Assembly (NCBI RefSeq): GCF_001267925.1
Contig: NZ_CP011409.1
Span: 1,364,001 to 1,428,000, forward strand
DNA from: Herbaspirillum hiltneri N3
GTDB lineage: Bacteria > Pseudomonadota > Gammaproteobacteria > Burkholderiales > Burkholderiaceae_D
Length of the DNA stretch: 64,000 nt
Direction of reading: 5' to 3'
In this document: piece by piece, positions 24,126 to 36,422 of the stretch
How the letters are laid out: each line of letters opens with the position of its first letter
Numbering within the stretch: position 1 is the stretch's first letter
Translations under genes and position numbers: made by a program
Notes under the pieces: generated by a model
Databases searched by the model: none
Told to the model about the DNA's origin: nothing
Seen by the model: the letters and a program-made list of their open reading frames with translations, nothing else

Positions 24126-25397
24126 TTACTGGCGCACTTGCCCCTGTCCCAGCACCACGTATTTGAGTGAAGTCAGTCCCTCCAGCCCGACCGGGCCGCG
24201 CGCATGTAGCTTGTCGTTGGAGATGCCGATCTCGGCGCCGAGGCCGTATTCGAAGCCGTCGGCAAAACGCGTCGAGGCATTGACCATGACCGAGGCCGAG
24301 TCGACTTCGCGCAGGAAACGCATGGCGCGCGTGTAGTCTTCGGTAACGATGGCGTCGGTGTGCTGCGACGAGTAGGTGTTGATGTGGTCGATCGCTTCAT
24401 CCATGCCGGCGACGATCTTCACGGCCAGGATGGGCGCCAGGTATTCAGTGCTCCAGTCTTCTTCGACGGCTTCTTTCAGAAGCGGATAACCGGCCAGGAT
24501 CGCACGGCTTTCAGCGTCGCCGCGCAGCTCGACGTCCTTGGCGCGGTACAGTTCCGCCAGCTTCGGCAACACGTCGGCGGCGATGGCGCGCGCCACCAGC
24601 AGCGTTTCCATGGTGTTGCAGGTGCCGTAGCGGTGGCACTTTGCGTTGAAGGCGACGTCCAGCGCTTTTGCCTGGTCGGCCTTGTCGTCGATGTAGACGT
24701 GGCAGATGCCATCCAGATGCTTGATCATCGGCACCTTGGATTCCTTGATGAGGCGTTCGATCAGTCCCTTGCCGCCGCGCGGCACGATGACGTCGACATA
24801 CTCGGTCATGGTGATCAGCGCACCGACAGCGGCGCGGTCGGTGGTTTCGACCACTTGCACTGCGTCTTCGGGCAGGCCGGCGCCGGCCAGGCCTTCCTTG
24901 ACCAGTTTCGCCAAGGCCTGGTTGCAATGGATCGCTTCGGAGCCGCCGCGCAGGATCGTCGCATTGCCGCTCTTGATGCACAGGCCGGCGGCATCCACGG
25001 TCACGTTCGGACGTGCTTCGTAGATGATGCCGATCACGCCCAGCGGCACGCGCATCTGGCCGACCTGGATGCCGGTCGGACGATACTTCATGTTGGAAAT
25101 TTCACCGATCGGATCGGGCAGCGCGACGATCTGTTCCAGGCCTTCGGCCATGGTGGCGATGGCCTTGTCGGATAGCGTCAGGCGGTCCAGCATGGCGTCT
25201 GACAAACCGTTGGCGCGCGCCGCGGCCAGGTCTTGCTGATTGGCGGCGCGCAGCGTGTCAGCGTCGCGGCGGATGGCGGCGGCGATGAGGGACAGCGCGC
25301 GGTTCTTCGCCGCGGTGTCGGCACGAGCCATGGCGCGCGATGCTTTGCGGGCGCGCTGGCCGATGTCGTTCATGTAGTGTTCGATGTTGAGCGTCAT
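24126..25397 (-). CDS. proA: Glutamate-5-semialdehyde dehydrogenase
   Basis: A 423-residue gamma-glutamyl phosphate reductase, the second step of proline synthesis, which makes glutamate-5-semialdehyde with [25 protein letters not shown] and [13 protein letters not shown] are family signatures, and the catalytic Cys is in [12 protein letters not shown]. The C-terminus has the usual [17 protein letters not shown]. Full length. It follows holA on the same strand with a 31-base gap, the standard leuS-lptE-holA-proA order of betaproteobacteria. The proB gene is not in the window. Confidence 0.97.
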   Translation of the reverse strand: MTLNIEHYMNDIGQRARKASRAMARADTAAKNRALSLIAAAIRRDADTLRAANQQDLAAARANGLSDAMLDRLTLSDKAIATMAEGLEQIVALPDPIGEISNMKYRPTGIQVGQMRVPLGVIGIIYEARPNVTVDAAGLCIKSGNATILRGGSEAIHCNQALAKLVKEGLAGAGLPEDAVQVVETTDRAAVGALITMTEYVDVIVPRGGKGLIERLIKESKVPMIKHLDGICHVYIDDKADQAKALDVAFNAKCHRYGTCNTMETLLVARAIAADVLPKLAELYRAKDVELRGDAESRAILAGYPLLKEAVEEDWSTEYLAPILAVKIVAGMDEAIDHINTYSSQHTDAIVTEDYTRAMRFLREVDSASVMVNASTRFADGFEYGLGAEIGISNDKLHARGPVGLEGLTSLKYVVLGQGQVRQ

Positions 25398-25428
25398 GGT
25401 TTTTTTAGCGTGAGTTTCAGCGCGGGTA

Positions 25429-26448
25429 TTAGTAGCCGCGCGCGAGCTTGAGGCCGAGCTGCGACAGCGCGTCCCAGGCGTCGCCGGAAAATGCCTTGGC
25501 GCGCAAGCCCTTGACCATCTTGTCGATCTGCGCAGCTTCTTGCAGCGCGGTTTGCAGCGTCGCCAGGCTGATGCGGCGCAGCGCCGGCTCCATCAGTTTT
25601 TCGCGCGGGCCCCAGATGCGGTATTCCTTGAGCAGCATGCCGAGTTGCTTGCCTTGCGTGACGCCCGATTTGAGCTTGAGCAGCGTGCGCACTTCTTCGG
25701 CCACGGCCCACAGCACCAGCGGCAGCGCTTCGCCTTCGCCCTTCAAGCCATCCATCATGCGCATGAGCCGTGCGGCGTCGCCCGACAGCATCGCTTCGTT
25801 GAGCTTGAAGACGTCGTAGCGCGCCACGTTCAGCACGGCGTCGTGCACTTGTTCGAATGTCAGCTTGCCGGTCGGGTAAAGCAGGCCGAGTTTTTGAATT
25901 TCCTGATGCGCCGCCAGCAGGTTGCCTTCGACGCGGTCGGCGATGAAATCCATGCACTGGCGATCGGCGCTCTGCTGCTGCGCGGCAAGCCGGTTGCCGA
26001 TCCAGCCCGGCAGATGTGCGCGCTCGACCAGCGGAATGTCGATGTAGACGCCGGCTTGCTGCAAGGTGCCGACCCAAGCCGCCTTTGCTGTGGCCCAGTC
26101 GAGCTTGGGCAGGCTGATGATGGTCAGGTTGTCGGGGTTCAGGTTGGCGGCGTATTCCTGCAGCGCCTGGCCGCCGTCCTTGCCGGGTTTGCCGGTGGGG
26201 ATGCGCAGTTCGATCAGTTTCTTGTCGCCGAACAGCGATTGCGACTGGTTGGCGGCAAGCAGTTCGCCCCATTTGAAGCTGCGTTCGACCACCAGCACGT
26301 CGCGTTCGGTGTAGCCGTTGGCGCGCGCGGTCTTGCGGATCTTGTCGGCTGCTTCGAGCGCCAGCAGATGTTCGTCGCTGGCGATGACGTACAGCGACGA
26401 CAGCGATTTCGTCAGGTGGGTGTCGAGCGCGTCCAGCCGCAGTTGCAT
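25429..26448 (-). CDS. holA: DNA polymerase III subunit delta
   Basis: A 339-residue clamp-loader delta subunit, which opens the beta clamp. The N-terminal sequence [20 protein letters not shown] and [20 protein letters not shown] match the AAA+-like domain I with its clamp-binding hydrophobic patch; the C-terminal collar domain spans the last ~130 residues. No P-loop is needed or seen. It starts 3 bases after the lptE stop, so the two are translationally close. Essential gene. Confidence 0.95.
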   Translation of the reverse strand: MQLRLDALDTHLTKSLSSLYVIASDEHLLALEAADKIRKTARANGYTERDVLVVERSFKWGELLAANQSQSLFGDKKLIELRIPTGKPGKDGGQALQEYAANLNPDNLTIISLPKLDWATAKAAWVGTLQQAGVYIDIPLVERAHLPGWIGNRLAAQQQSADRQCMDFIADRVEGNLLAAHQEIQKLGLLYPTGKLTFEQVHDAVLNVARYDVFKLNEAMLSGDAARLMRMMDGLKGEGEALPLVLWAVAEEVRTLLKLKSGVTQGKQLGMLLKEYRIWGPREKLMEPALRRISLATLQTALQEAAQIDKMVKGLRAKAFSGDAWDALSQLGLKLARGY

Positions 26449-26451
26449 CGA

Positions 26452-26991
26452 TTATTCCTCGACGGGGTCGGCAGTGCCGGCTGTGGCGGTCTTGCTCGCG
26501 GACAGGCGGCGCAGGATCTGCTGCACCAAGTCGCTTTGCATGTCGCGATACAGCAGCACTTCTTCAGCCTGCTTCGCCAGTTCCTGGTTTTCGTCGTAGG
26601 TAATGTCACGCTTGAGCGTGATATTTGTCGGCGGAATCAGGACGGCGCCCTTGTTGTCCCTGACCAGGAAACTGAAGCGCTGGTACAGCGAGTATTCGCG
26701 TACGCGGCCGTTGGTGTTCAGGGTCAGGATCTTCTTTTCACGCGTGTCGGCGATGACTTGCAGCACCGCTTCCGCCTCGTCCTTGTCGGACACCACTTCA
26801 ACGCCGCTGGCGCGGATGTAGCGCTTCAGTTCCGTGCCCAATTGCGAGTTGTCCGCAAAGCCGAGGAAAATCGTCTTGAACGGCAGATTTGCCGGCCCGC
26901 GCATGTGAAAGCCGCAGGCGCTGAGCGTGACCGCAGCCAGCAGCATCAGGAACCATTGCAGTACTTTGCGTTGATGAAGTTGAAATGGCAT
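26452..26991 (-). CDS. lptE: LPS-assembly lipoprotein LptE
   Basis: A 179-residue outer-membrane lipoprotein that plugs LptD and helps place lipopolysaccharide. After a short basic N-terminus comes a hydrophobic stretch and the lipobox LSAC, with the acylated Cys followed by GFHMRG, a family hallmark. The middle carries LNTNGRVREYSLYQRFSF. The start MPFQLHQRK is chosen to give a proper signal peptide; the frame extends 19 codons upstream. It lies 49 bases after leuS and 3 bases before holA. Confidence 0.95.
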   Translation of the reverse strand: MPFQLHQRKVLQWFLMLLAAVTLSACGFHMRGPANLPFKTIFLGFADNSQLGTELKRYIRASGVEVVSDKDEAEAVLQVIADTREKKILTLNTNGRVREYSLYQRFSFLVRDNKGAVLIPPTNITLKRDITYDENQELAKQAEEVLLYRDMQSDLVQQILRRLSASKTATAGTADPVEE

Positions 26992-27040
26992 GTGTGAGTC
27001 CGTGGTCAGGTTCGTAGGCAAAAGAATCGGCGTAAAAACG

Positions 27041-29722
<2,682 letters not shown>

Positions 29723-29796
29723 TTATACCGGCTCGCCAGAGGGGAGACCTAGTTCTGTCTCGATGTCAATCCGGCCATGAATTGCATCGTGGAAAC

Positions 29797-29826
29797 AAAA
29801 AAGCCGCTGCATGCAGCAGCGGCTTT
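29797..29826 (-). terminator. Rho-independent terminator after the DUF1120 gene
   Basis: AAAGCCGCTGC and GCAGCGGCTTT form 11-bp arms with a 5-base loop; on the minus strand a T6 tract follows. It lies 23 bases past the stop of the DUF1120 gene and isolates it from leuS. Confidence 0.85.
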
Positions 29827-29849
29827 GGGAGATCCGGCGAGTGGGCGCT

Positions 29850-30485
29850 TCAGAGATAGAGCATTTCGATGCTGATCGAGCCGTCCAGCTGAATGTCGTC
29901 GGCCAGCAACTGATAGGCCACTCGGCTCAGTTTGGCGCTGATATCGAGACCGGCGACCAGTTCGCTGAAGGCCACCGGCGTGCTGCCCGCTCCAAATGAT
30001 ACCTGGCTGCCGTCCTGGCGCAAGTTGCGCAGGGTGCTGCTGCTCCAGGCGGCGCTGCCGTTCGGACGACCCAGGATGCCGACCGACTGGCCGTCCGCCA
30101 CCGCAGTGCCGAAGCGCACGACATAGCCGCCGATGCTTTTGCCGCGATACAGGCCCAGGCCGAAGTGGTCGCCGGCATCGATGCCCGGAATGTCCTTTTC
30201 ACGCGTGGCTTCGCGGTTGTCGATCGCCTTGACGGCAATCTTAGTGGGGCCGTCGCAGGAAATCCGCATATCAATGCGCTGCGAAGGCAGATCCTTGAAG
30301 CGCTCCTTGAGCTGCGGGTCCGATTTGATGGTGCCGAAATCGATCACGCTGTTGCCGGGAAAGCTGGCCAGGCAAGCGGAAGGACGGATGGTGCCTTTGA
30401 CGACCAGTTCTGCAGTATCGGCAGCGTGGGCGTTGGTGCTCAGCAACAGGGGCGTGAAGGCGAAAAGCAGGAAAAGGGGTCTCAT
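29850..30485 (-). CDS. DUF1120 domain secreted protein (fimbria-like)
   Basis: A 211-residue exported protein. MRPLFLLFAFTPLLLSTNAHA is a clear Sec signal with cleavage at AHA-AD (written here in its hydrophobic outline). The mature start AELVVKGTIRPSACLASF and the VIDFGTI segment match DUF1120, a family of periplasmic or surface proteins resembling fimbrial subunits, with the single Cys pair (SACLAS, RISCDG). No chaperone-usher genes are nearby, so it is an orphan. The upstream 33 codons of open frame are rejected because the signal peptide sets the start. Confidence 0.75.
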   Translation of the reverse strand: MRPLFLLFAFTPLLLSTNAHAADTAELVVKGTIRPSACLASFPGNSVIDFGTIKSDPQLKERFKDLPSQRIDMRISCDGPTKIAVKAIDNREATREKDIPGIDAGDHFGLGLYRGKSIGGYVVRFGTAVADGQSVGILGRPNGSAAWSSSTLRNLRQDGSQVSFGAGSTPVAFSELVAGLDISAKLSRVAYQLLADDIQLDGSISIEMLYL

Positions 30486-30690
30486 GAAGCCTCTCTGGAT
30501 AAGCAGTCTGCGGGCGGGATGGTGCGCAGACGGCCTGACTATTCTGAAACAGAATTCCTCTAATTTATATAAGAAAATTCTCAAAAATCTAATGTTAATA
30601 AATAGCAGTATTTCTATTTATGCATAGAAATTACGCTGCATGTCACGCGAAATTGATTGGATGGTCATGGCCCGGTAACAAAGCGCTGGC

Positions 30691-30703
30691 ACGATGTAAT
30701 CGT
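30691..30703. promoter_or_regulatory. Possible LacI-type half-palindrome before lacI-family gene
   Basis: ACGAT-GTA-ATCGT is a 5-bp inverted repeat 4 bases before the start codon of the LacI-family gene. Such a place would allow autoregulation, but the arms are short and chance is not excluded. Confidence 0.3.
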
Positions 30704-30707
30704 TTTC

Positions 30708-31760
30708 ATGCGAACCCATCGACTTCAGCCTCACTCATCGCCCATCATCGTGCCGCCTTCCATCAAACAAGTCGCCCTGCAAGCCGGCGTGTCCACCGCG
30801 ACGGTGTCGCGCCTGCTCAACAGTCCTGCATCGGTCAGCGCCGAGACCGCGGGCAAGATCAATGAGGCCATCGCCGCGCTCGGCTTCCGCCCCAATTTCA
30901 ACGGCCGCAACCTGCGAGCGGGACGTTCGCGCACCGTCGGGGTGGTGGTGCCGACGCTGTCGAACACGGTGTTCGCGCAATGCCTGCAGGGGATCGAACT
31001 GGCGGCGCGTACGCTCGATTACTCGGTGATGTTCACGGCCACCGAATACCGCCAGGAAGACGAAGCGGCGGCAGTCAACCTGCTGCTCAGCCATCGCGTC
31101 GACGGCGTCATCCTGACCGTCGCCGACGCCAGCGCCAGCGGCACGCTGGACGTGCTCGACCGGGAAGGCATTCCCTACGTGCTGACGTACAACCAGCCGC
31201 AGCAAGCCTCGCGCCTGTCGGTGTCGGTCGACAATCGCGCCGCCGCACATGATGCCGTGGCGCACCTGACTGCGCTCGGCCATACCCGCATCCAGATGCT
31301 CACCGGTCAATTCAATGCGTCCGACCGCGCCATCCAGCGCTACCACGGCTATCTCGACGCCATGCGCGCGCACGGTCTGGCGCCGATGGCGCCGATCGAA
31401 GTGCCGCGCCATACCGGCCTGACCAGCGCGCATCTCCAGGCATTTTCCGATCCGCAGCAACGCCCGAGCGCCTTGTTCTGCTCCAACGACCTGCTCGCCC
31501 TGGCCGCGATGCGCGATCTGCGCGAGCTGGGTTTGCGCGTGCCGGAAGACATCTCCGTCATGGGCTTCGACGGCATCCCGCTGGGCGAGATGATGTCGCC
31601 GGTGCTGGCCAGCGCCGTGCAGCCGTCCGAACAGATCGGCGAAGTCGCCCTGCGCACGCTGGTGGCCGCCATCGGGCAGACCGAGGGTGGCGCCGGCCCG
31701 GTCTCGCAAACACTTGCGCACACGATCCGCCACGGCGGCACTGTGCGGGTTTTCTCCTGA
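30708..31760 (+). CDS. LacI family transcriptional regulator
   Basis: A 350-residue LacI/GalR regulator. The helix-turn-helix IKQVALQAGVSTATVSRLLN begins near residue 19 and the hinge region NLRAGRSRTVGVVVPTLSN leads into a periplasmic-binding-protein-like effector domain (FCSNDLLALAAM, PEDISVMGFDG). The start MRTHRLQPH is chosen over a Met 17 codons upstream on family length. It is followed after 52 bases by an ABC importer operon on the same strand and is the likely repressor, with the imported compound or its product as inducer. Confidence 0.92.
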   Translation: MRTHRLQPHSSPIIVPPSIKQVALQAGVSTATVSRLLNSPASVSAETAGKINEAIAALGFRPNFNGRNLRAGRSRTVGVVVPTLSNTVFAQCLQGIELAARTLDYSVMFTATEYRQEDEAAAVNLLLSHRVDGVILTVADASASGTLDVLDREGIPYVLTYNQPQQASRLSVSVDNRAAAHDAVAHLTALGHTRIQMLTGQFNASDRAIQRYHGYLDAMRAHGLAPMAPIEVPRHTGLTSAHLQAFSDPQQRPSALFCSNDLLALAAMRDLRELGLRVPEDISVMGFDGIPLGEMMSPVLASAVQPSEQIGEVALRTLVAAIGQTEGGAGPVSQTLAHTIRHGGTVRVFS

Positions 31761-31812
31761 CCTTTTTCAGTTTTTTAATCGTTCACATCAACAGCAACAG
31801 AAAGGAAACGAC

Positions 31813-32832
31813 ATGCGATCACTTCCACGTTTGTCCCGCATTCTCCAGACGATGGCGGCAACCGCCGCCTTTGCCGTCTCGTTCAGCGCCGCGGCGCAAA
31901 ACGTCATCTGCTACAACTGCCCACCGGAATGGGCTGACTGGGCCACGCAGATCAAGACCATCAAGGAAAAGACCGGCATCACCGTGCCGCCCGACAACAA
32001 GAACAGCGGCCAGGCGCTGGCGCAGATCATGGCTGAAAAAGCCAGCCCGGTGGCTGACTTCACCTACGTCGGCGTGACCTTCGGCATCGAAGCGAAAAAG
32101 AACGACATCATCACCCCCTACAAGCCGGCCGGCTGGAATGACGTGCCTGCAGGCCTGAAGGATCCGGAAGGTTATTGGACCACCATCCACTCCGGCACCA
32201 TGGGCCTGATGGTCAACGTCGATGCATTGAAGGGCAAGCCGATGCCGCGCTCGTGGCAAGACCTGCTCAAGCCTGAATACAAAGGCCTGATCGGCTACCT
32301 CGATCCCGCCAGCGCATTCGTCGGCTATGTTGGCGCGGTCGCCGTGAACCAGGCATTGGGCGGCACGCTCGACAACTTCACGCCAGGCATCAATTACTTC
32401 AAGGCGCTGCAAAAGAACCAGCCTATCGTGCCGAAGCAGACTTCCTACGCGCGCCTGATTTCCGGTGAAATTCCGATCCTGTTCGGTTACGACTTCGACG
32501 CCTACCGCGCCAGGTACAAGGACAAGGCCAATGTCGCCTTCGTGATCCCGGCCGAAGGCAGCGTCACCGTACCTTATGTCGTCAGTCTCGTGAAGAACGG
32601 TCCGAACCAGGCCAACGCGAAAAAGGTGCTGGACTTCCTGTTGTCCAATGAAGGCCAGGCCATCTGGGCCAATGCCTACCTGCGTCCGGTGCGTGCTTCT
32701 GCGATTTCGAAAGAAGCCGAAGCCCGCTTCCTGCCGGCCGCCGACTATGCCCGCGCCAAATCGGTCGACTACGGCAAGATGGCTGACGTCCAGCGTCAGT
32801 TCAGCGAACGCTACCTGGCCGAAGTGAAGTAA
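31813..32832 (+). CDS. ABC transporter substrate-binding protein (PotD/AfuA-like)
   Basis: A 339-residue periplasmic binding protein of the extracellular family 1/13 type (Fe(III), putrescine, thiamine or phosphonate groups). A Sec signal of about 28 residues ends AAAQ. VICYNCPPEW near the start replaces the more common VYS strand and adds a Cys pair. The segments MAEKASPVADFTYVG, HSGTMGLMVNVDAL and LSNEGQAIWANAYLRPVR are standard. An AAAGGAAA ribosome site fixes the start. The downstream permeases, ATPase and GpdQ-like phosphodiesterase suggest a phosphodiester ligand. Confidence 0.88.
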   Translation: MRSLPRLSRILQTMAATAAFAVSFSAAAQNVICYNCPPEWADWATQIKTIKEKTGITVPPDNKNSGQALAQIMAEKASPVADFTYVGVTFGIEAKKNDIITPYKPAGWNDVPAGLKDPEGYWTTIHSGTMGLMVNVDALKGKPMPRSWQDLLKPEYKGLIGYLDPASAFVGYVGAVAVNQALGGTLDNFTPGINYFKALQKNQPIVPKQTSYARLISGEIPILFGYDFDAYRARYKDKANVAFVIPAEGSVTVPYVVSLVKNGPNQANAKKVLDFLLSNEGQAIWANAYLRPVRASAISKEAEARFLPAADYARAKSVDYGKMADVQRQFSERYLAEVK

Positions 32833-32834
32833 GC

Positions 32835-33689
32835 ATGTCCGTGCAACTGACTCGTACAAGTCAGCCGCACCGCAAACGTCCGGCCGGCAAGGTCTGGTTG
32901 TTTGCGGTGCCGGGTATGACGTTGTTCGCGGCGTTCTGGCTATTGCCGATGCTGCGCCTGGTCGGCGTCGGCGCCAGCGGTCCGAGCGGTGCGATGGCCT
33001 ATCTGGCCGTGGTGACCAATCGCCACTATCTGTGGAGCCTGGTGTCGACGCTGTTGCTGTCGGCGGTGGTCACCTTAGCGACACTGGCGATTTCGTCGCT
33101 GGTGGGGCTGTTCCTGCAACGCAACCGTTTCCCCGGCAAATCGCTGCTGCTGGCGATGCTGACGTTTCCGCTGGCGTTCCCGGGCGTGGTGGTCGGCTTC
33201 ATGGTGATCATGCTGGCCGGACGCCAGGGATTGATCGGCGTGCTGACCGACAAGCTGTTCGGCGAGTCGCTGGTGTTTGCGTATTCGCTGGCGGGGCTGT
33301 TCATCGGTTATCTGTACTTTTCGATTCCGCGAGTGATCCTGACGGTGATGGCCGCCGCCGAAAAGCTCGACCCCGCGCTCGAAGAAGCGGCGCGTTCGCT
33401 CGGCGCCAATCCGCTGCGCGTGTTCTTCGACGTGGTGGCGCCGGCGCTGATGCCGGCCTTGATATCGTCGGGCGCAATCTGCTTCGCCACCAGCGTCGGC
33501 GCCTTCGGCACGGCGTTCACGCTGGCGACCAGCATTGATGTCTTGCCGATGGCGATCTATAACGAATTCACCAGCTACGCGAATTTCGCGATGGCGGCGG
33601 CCTTGTCCATCGTGCTCGGCGTGATCACCTGGATCGCCCTGGCGCTGGCGCGTTCACTGTCGGGCAGTAGTGTCCCGGCTACGGCATGA
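32835..33689 (+). CDS. ABC transporter permease
   Basis: A 284-residue inner-membrane permease with six predicted segments. The cytoplasmic EAA loop, which contacts the ATPase, is EEAARSLGANPLRVFFDVV. It belongs to the PotB/CysU-like type used with family 1 binding proteins. The ATG follows the binding-protein stop by 2 bases, so translation is probably coupled. The second permease gene follows after 13 bases. Confidence 0.92.
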   Translation: MSVQLTRTSQPHRKRPAGKVWLFAVPGMTLFAAFWLLPMLRLVGVGASGPSGAMAYLAVVTNRHYLWSLVSTLLLSAVVTLATLAISSLVGLFLQRNRFPGKSLLLAMLTFPLAFPGVVVGFMVIMLAGRQGLIGVLTDKLFGESLVFAYSLAGLFIGYLYFSIPRVILTVMAAAEKLDPALEEAARSLGANPLRVFFDVVAPALMPALISSGAICFATSVGAFGTAFTLATSIDVLPMAIYNEFTSYANFAMAAALSIVLGVITWIALALARSLSGSSVPATA

Positions 33690-33702
33690 AGAAGGGAAAA
33701 CG

Positions 33703-34506
33703 ATGAAAAACTCCCTGCGGTTTTATCTGCAACTGGCGTTCACGCTGCTGGTGTGCGCCTTCCTGATCGTGCCGGTGGTGCTGTCGGTGCTGGCCGGCGT
33801 GACGGAAAATTTCTTCGTCGGCTTGTCGAGCGGCTTCACGCTGCGCTGGGTCGCGCAGGTGTGGGATACCTATCAGATGACCATCTGGCGTTCCGTCGCG
33901 ATTGCGCTGGCTTGCCTGGCGGTGACACTGGTGGTCGGCGTGCCGCTGGCCTACATGCTGGCGCGCCATCAGGGCGGCAACAGCCGGCTGGCGCGCGTCT
34001 TCGAGGAGCTGCTCATGATGCCGGTGGCGGTGCCGGGCCTGGCCACGGCGCTGGCGCTGATCATGGCCTACGGCCAGTATCGCGCCTTCCGCGGCAGCCT
34101 GCTGTTCATCCTGGTCGGACATGTGCTGTTCACCTTGCCGTTCATGGTACGGCCGGTGCTGGCGGTGATGCAGTCGTCGCAACTGGCGGTGCTGGAAGAA
34201 GCCGCCGCCAGTCTCGGCGCCGGCATCCGCCAGCGCTTCTTCGGCGTGGTGATTCCGAACGCCGCGTCGGGCATCCTGGCCGGGGCGCTGATGGTGGTGA
34301 CCTTGTCGATCGGCGAGTTCAACATCACCTGGATGCTGCATACGCCGCTGACCATGACCTTGCCGGTCGGACTGGCCGACGCCTACGCTTCGATGCGGCT
34401 GGAAGTCGGCTCCGCCTATACCCTGATTTTTCTTTTGATGATCGTGCCGCTGCTGGTCGCCATGCAATGGGCGACCCAGACCACGCGCACTCGCGTACGC
34501 CTATGA
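33703..34506 (+). CDS. ABC transporter permease
   Basis: A 267-residue permease of the PotC type with six hydrophobic segments and the EAA loop EEAAASLGAGIRQRFFGVV. It pairs with the previous permease to form the channel. The start MKNSLRFYL is favoured over one 11 codons upstream, which would overlap the previous gene; an AAGGGAAAA site lies before it. Its stop overlaps the ATG of the ATPase gene (ATGA). Confidence 0.92.
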   Translation: MKNSLRFYLQLAFTLLVCAFLIVPVVLSVLAGVTENFFVGLSSGFTLRWVAQVWDTYQMTIWRSVAIALACLAVTLVVGVPLAYMLARHQGGNSRLARVFEELLMMPVAVPGLATALALIMAYGQYRAFRGSLLFILVGHVLFTLPFMVRPVLAVMQSSQLAVLEEAAASLGAGIRQRFFGVVIPNAASGILAGALMVVTLSIGEFNITWMLHTPLTMTLPVGLADAYASMRLEVGSAYTLIFLLMIVPLLVAMQWATQTTRTRVRL

Positions 34507-35579
34507 ACTCTTCTCTTTCCATCAAACTGCTTCAATGCGCCAAGACCTTCGGCAGCGGCGCACCTGCGCTGGAGCCGATCGACCTTGAAATCCATCCCGG
34601 CGAAACGCTGGTGCTGCTGGGGCCGTCCGGCTGCGGCAAGACCACCACGCTGCGACTGATCGCCGGACTGGAATTCCCCGACGCCGGCGGCCGCGTGCTG
34701 TTCGGCGACGACGACGTCACCGACCTGCCGATCGAAAAGCGCGGCGTCGGCATGGTCTTCCAGAACTATGCGCTGTTCCCCAACATGACGGTCGGCGAGA
34801 ACATCGCCTATGGCATGAAGATCCGCAAGCTGCCTGCCGCCGAACGCGCCGCCAGAATCGATGCGCTGCTCGACATGGTGCACCTGCAAGGCCTCGGCCA
34901 TCGCCGCATCGACCAGCTTTCAGGCGGGCAAAAACAGCGCGTGGCGCTGGCACGGGCACTGGCGGTGGAGCCGCGCGTGCTGTTGCTGGACGAGCCGCTG
35001 ACCGCTCTCGACGCCAAGCTGCGCGAAACCCTGCGCGCCGACCTCAACCAGTTGCTGCGCAAGCTCGGCATCACCGCGATTTACGTCACGCACGACCAGG
35101 GCGAGGCGATGGCGCTGGGCGACCGTGTCGTCGTGATGGAGCGGGGCAAGATTGCGCAGATCGGCACACCGCAGGATATCTACTATCGTCCGGCCTCGGA
35201 ATTCGTGGCCGACTTCATCGGCACCATGAATCGCGTGAGCGGCGTGACGCGCGTTGGTCACCTGCAGATCCCGGCCGGCATCGTGCCGCTGGCGAACGTG
35301 AAACCGGACCGGCAGGCGACGGCGATGTTCCGTCCTGAAGATGTCGAGATCGTGCCGCTCGATACCGCCGGCGCGGAAATATTCGGCGACGTCATGTCGA
35401 CCTTCTTCATGGGCGATCGTACGCGCCTGCTGGTCGACGTCGGCACCGAGATGCCGGTGATCGTCGAGACGCGCAGGCGCGGCGTCTGGCATGCCGGCGA
35501 GCACATCGGACTGCGCGTGCCGGAGCACGCGGTGATGCAATTGCCCGCGCAACATTTTTCAGGGGAGACCCGCTCATGA
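34503..35579 (+). CDS. ABC transporter ATP-binding protein (PotA/UgpC-like)
   Basis: A 358-residue ATPase. Walker A GPSGCGKTT, Q-loop MVFQNYALFPNM, signature LSGGQKQRVALARAL, Walker B VLLLDEPLTALD and the switch His in YVTHDQGEAM are all intact. Residues after about 235 form a TOBE/OB-fold regulatory domain (TAMFRPEDVEIVP), as in the spermidine, iron and glycerol-3-phosphate systems. It overlaps the permease gene before it and the phosphodiesterase gene after it by 4 bases each, so all are one tightly coupled operon. Confidence 0.94.
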   Translation: MNSSLSIKLLQCAKTFGSGAPALEPIDLEIHPGETLVLLGPSGCGKTTTLRLIAGLEFPDAGGRVLFGDDDVTDLPIEKRGVGMVFQNYALFPNMTVGENIAYGMKIRKLPAAERAARIDALLDMVHLQGLGHRRIDQLSGGQKQRVALARALAVEPRVLLLDEPLTALDAKLRETLRADLNQLLRKLGITAIYVTHDQGEAMALGDRVVVMERGKIAQIGTPQDIYYRPASEFVADFIGTMNRVSGVTRVGHLQIPAGIVPLANVKPDRQATAMFRPEDVEIVPLDTAGAEIFGDVMSTFFMGDRTRLLVDVGTEMPVIVETRRRGVWHAGEHIGLRVPEHAVMQLPAQHFSGETRS

Positions 35580-36400
35580 TCCTGTGCCAGATTTCCGACC
35601 TGCACATCAAGGCGCAAGGGAAAAAATCCTATCGGGTGGTCGATACCGCCGAAAGCCTGCGGCGCTGCGTGGCGCAGGTCAACCGGCTGAAACAGCGGCC
35701 GGATGCGGTGGTGTTCACGGGCGACCTGGTCGATTTCGGCCTGGCCGACGAGTACGCGGTTCTGCGCGAATTGCTGGCGCCGCTGACGATGCCGTACTAC
35801 CTGCTGCCCGGCAACCACGACGAGCGCGGCGCGCTGCGCCGGGCCTTCCCGGATCACGGCTACCTGCAAGGCGCCGCCGACGACGCGCGTATCGAATACG
35901 TGATCGAGGATCATCCGCTGCGCATCGTGACGCTCGATACCGTGATCCCCCGTTCCAGCAAGGGAGAGTTGGCGCCGGCGAGCATGGACTGGCTGGAGCA
36001 GGTGCTGAGTACACAGCCGCAGCGGCCGACCGTGATCGCGATGCACCATCCGCCGTTCACTACCGGCATCGGGCACATGGACGACATCGGTCTGATCAAT
36101 CCGCAGTTGCTGGAACCTGTGGTGCGCCGTCATCCGCAAGTGGAACGGGTCATCTGCGGCCACCTGCACCGGTCGATACAAACCCGCTTCGGCGGCACGA
36201 TGGCATCAACCTGTCCGGGCGTGTCGCATCAGGTGGTGCTCGATCTGGATCCGCAGGCGCCGTCGCAGTTCGTGATGGAGCCGCCGGGATTCCAGTTGCA
36301 TTGGTGGGAGAGGAATACGGGACTGATCAGTCATACGGCTTACGTCGGCGAGTTCGACGGGCCGTATCCGTTTTATGACGGCGATCAGCTGATCGACTGA
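35576..36400 (+). CDS. Metallophosphodiesterase, GpdQ/class III cAMP-PDE family
   Basis: A 274-residue calcineurin-fold enzyme. The dinuclear metal site is complete: QISDLH (Asp8, His10), TGDLVD, LPGNHDE, MHHPPF and CGHLH. The order and spacing of the central segments (QRPDAVVFTGDLVDFG, YYLLPGNHDE, TCPGVSHQVV) are especially like GpdQ of Enterobacter, a glycerophosphodiesterase. There is no signal peptide, so it acts in the cytosol. As the last gene of the ABC operon, with a 4-base overlap, it likely hydrolyses the imported compound, for instance a glycerophosphodiester. CpdA-type cAMP hydrolysis is the alternative. Confidence 0.85.
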   Translation: MILCQISDLHIKAQGKKSYRVVDTAESLRRCVAQVNRLKQRPDAVVFTGDLVDFGLADEYAVLRELLAPLTMPYYLLPGNHDERGALRRAFPDHGYLQGAADDARIEYVIEDHPLRIVTLDTVIPRSSKGELAPASMDWLEQVLSTQPQRPTVIAMHHPPFTTGIGHMDDIGLINPQLLEPVVRRHPQVERVICGHLHRSIQTRFGGTMASTCPGVSHQVVLDLDPQAPSQFVMEPPGFQLHWWERNTGLISHTAYVGEFDGPYPFYDGDQLID

Positions 36401-36422
36401 GGGGGGGAGCGGGGGCGGAAGG

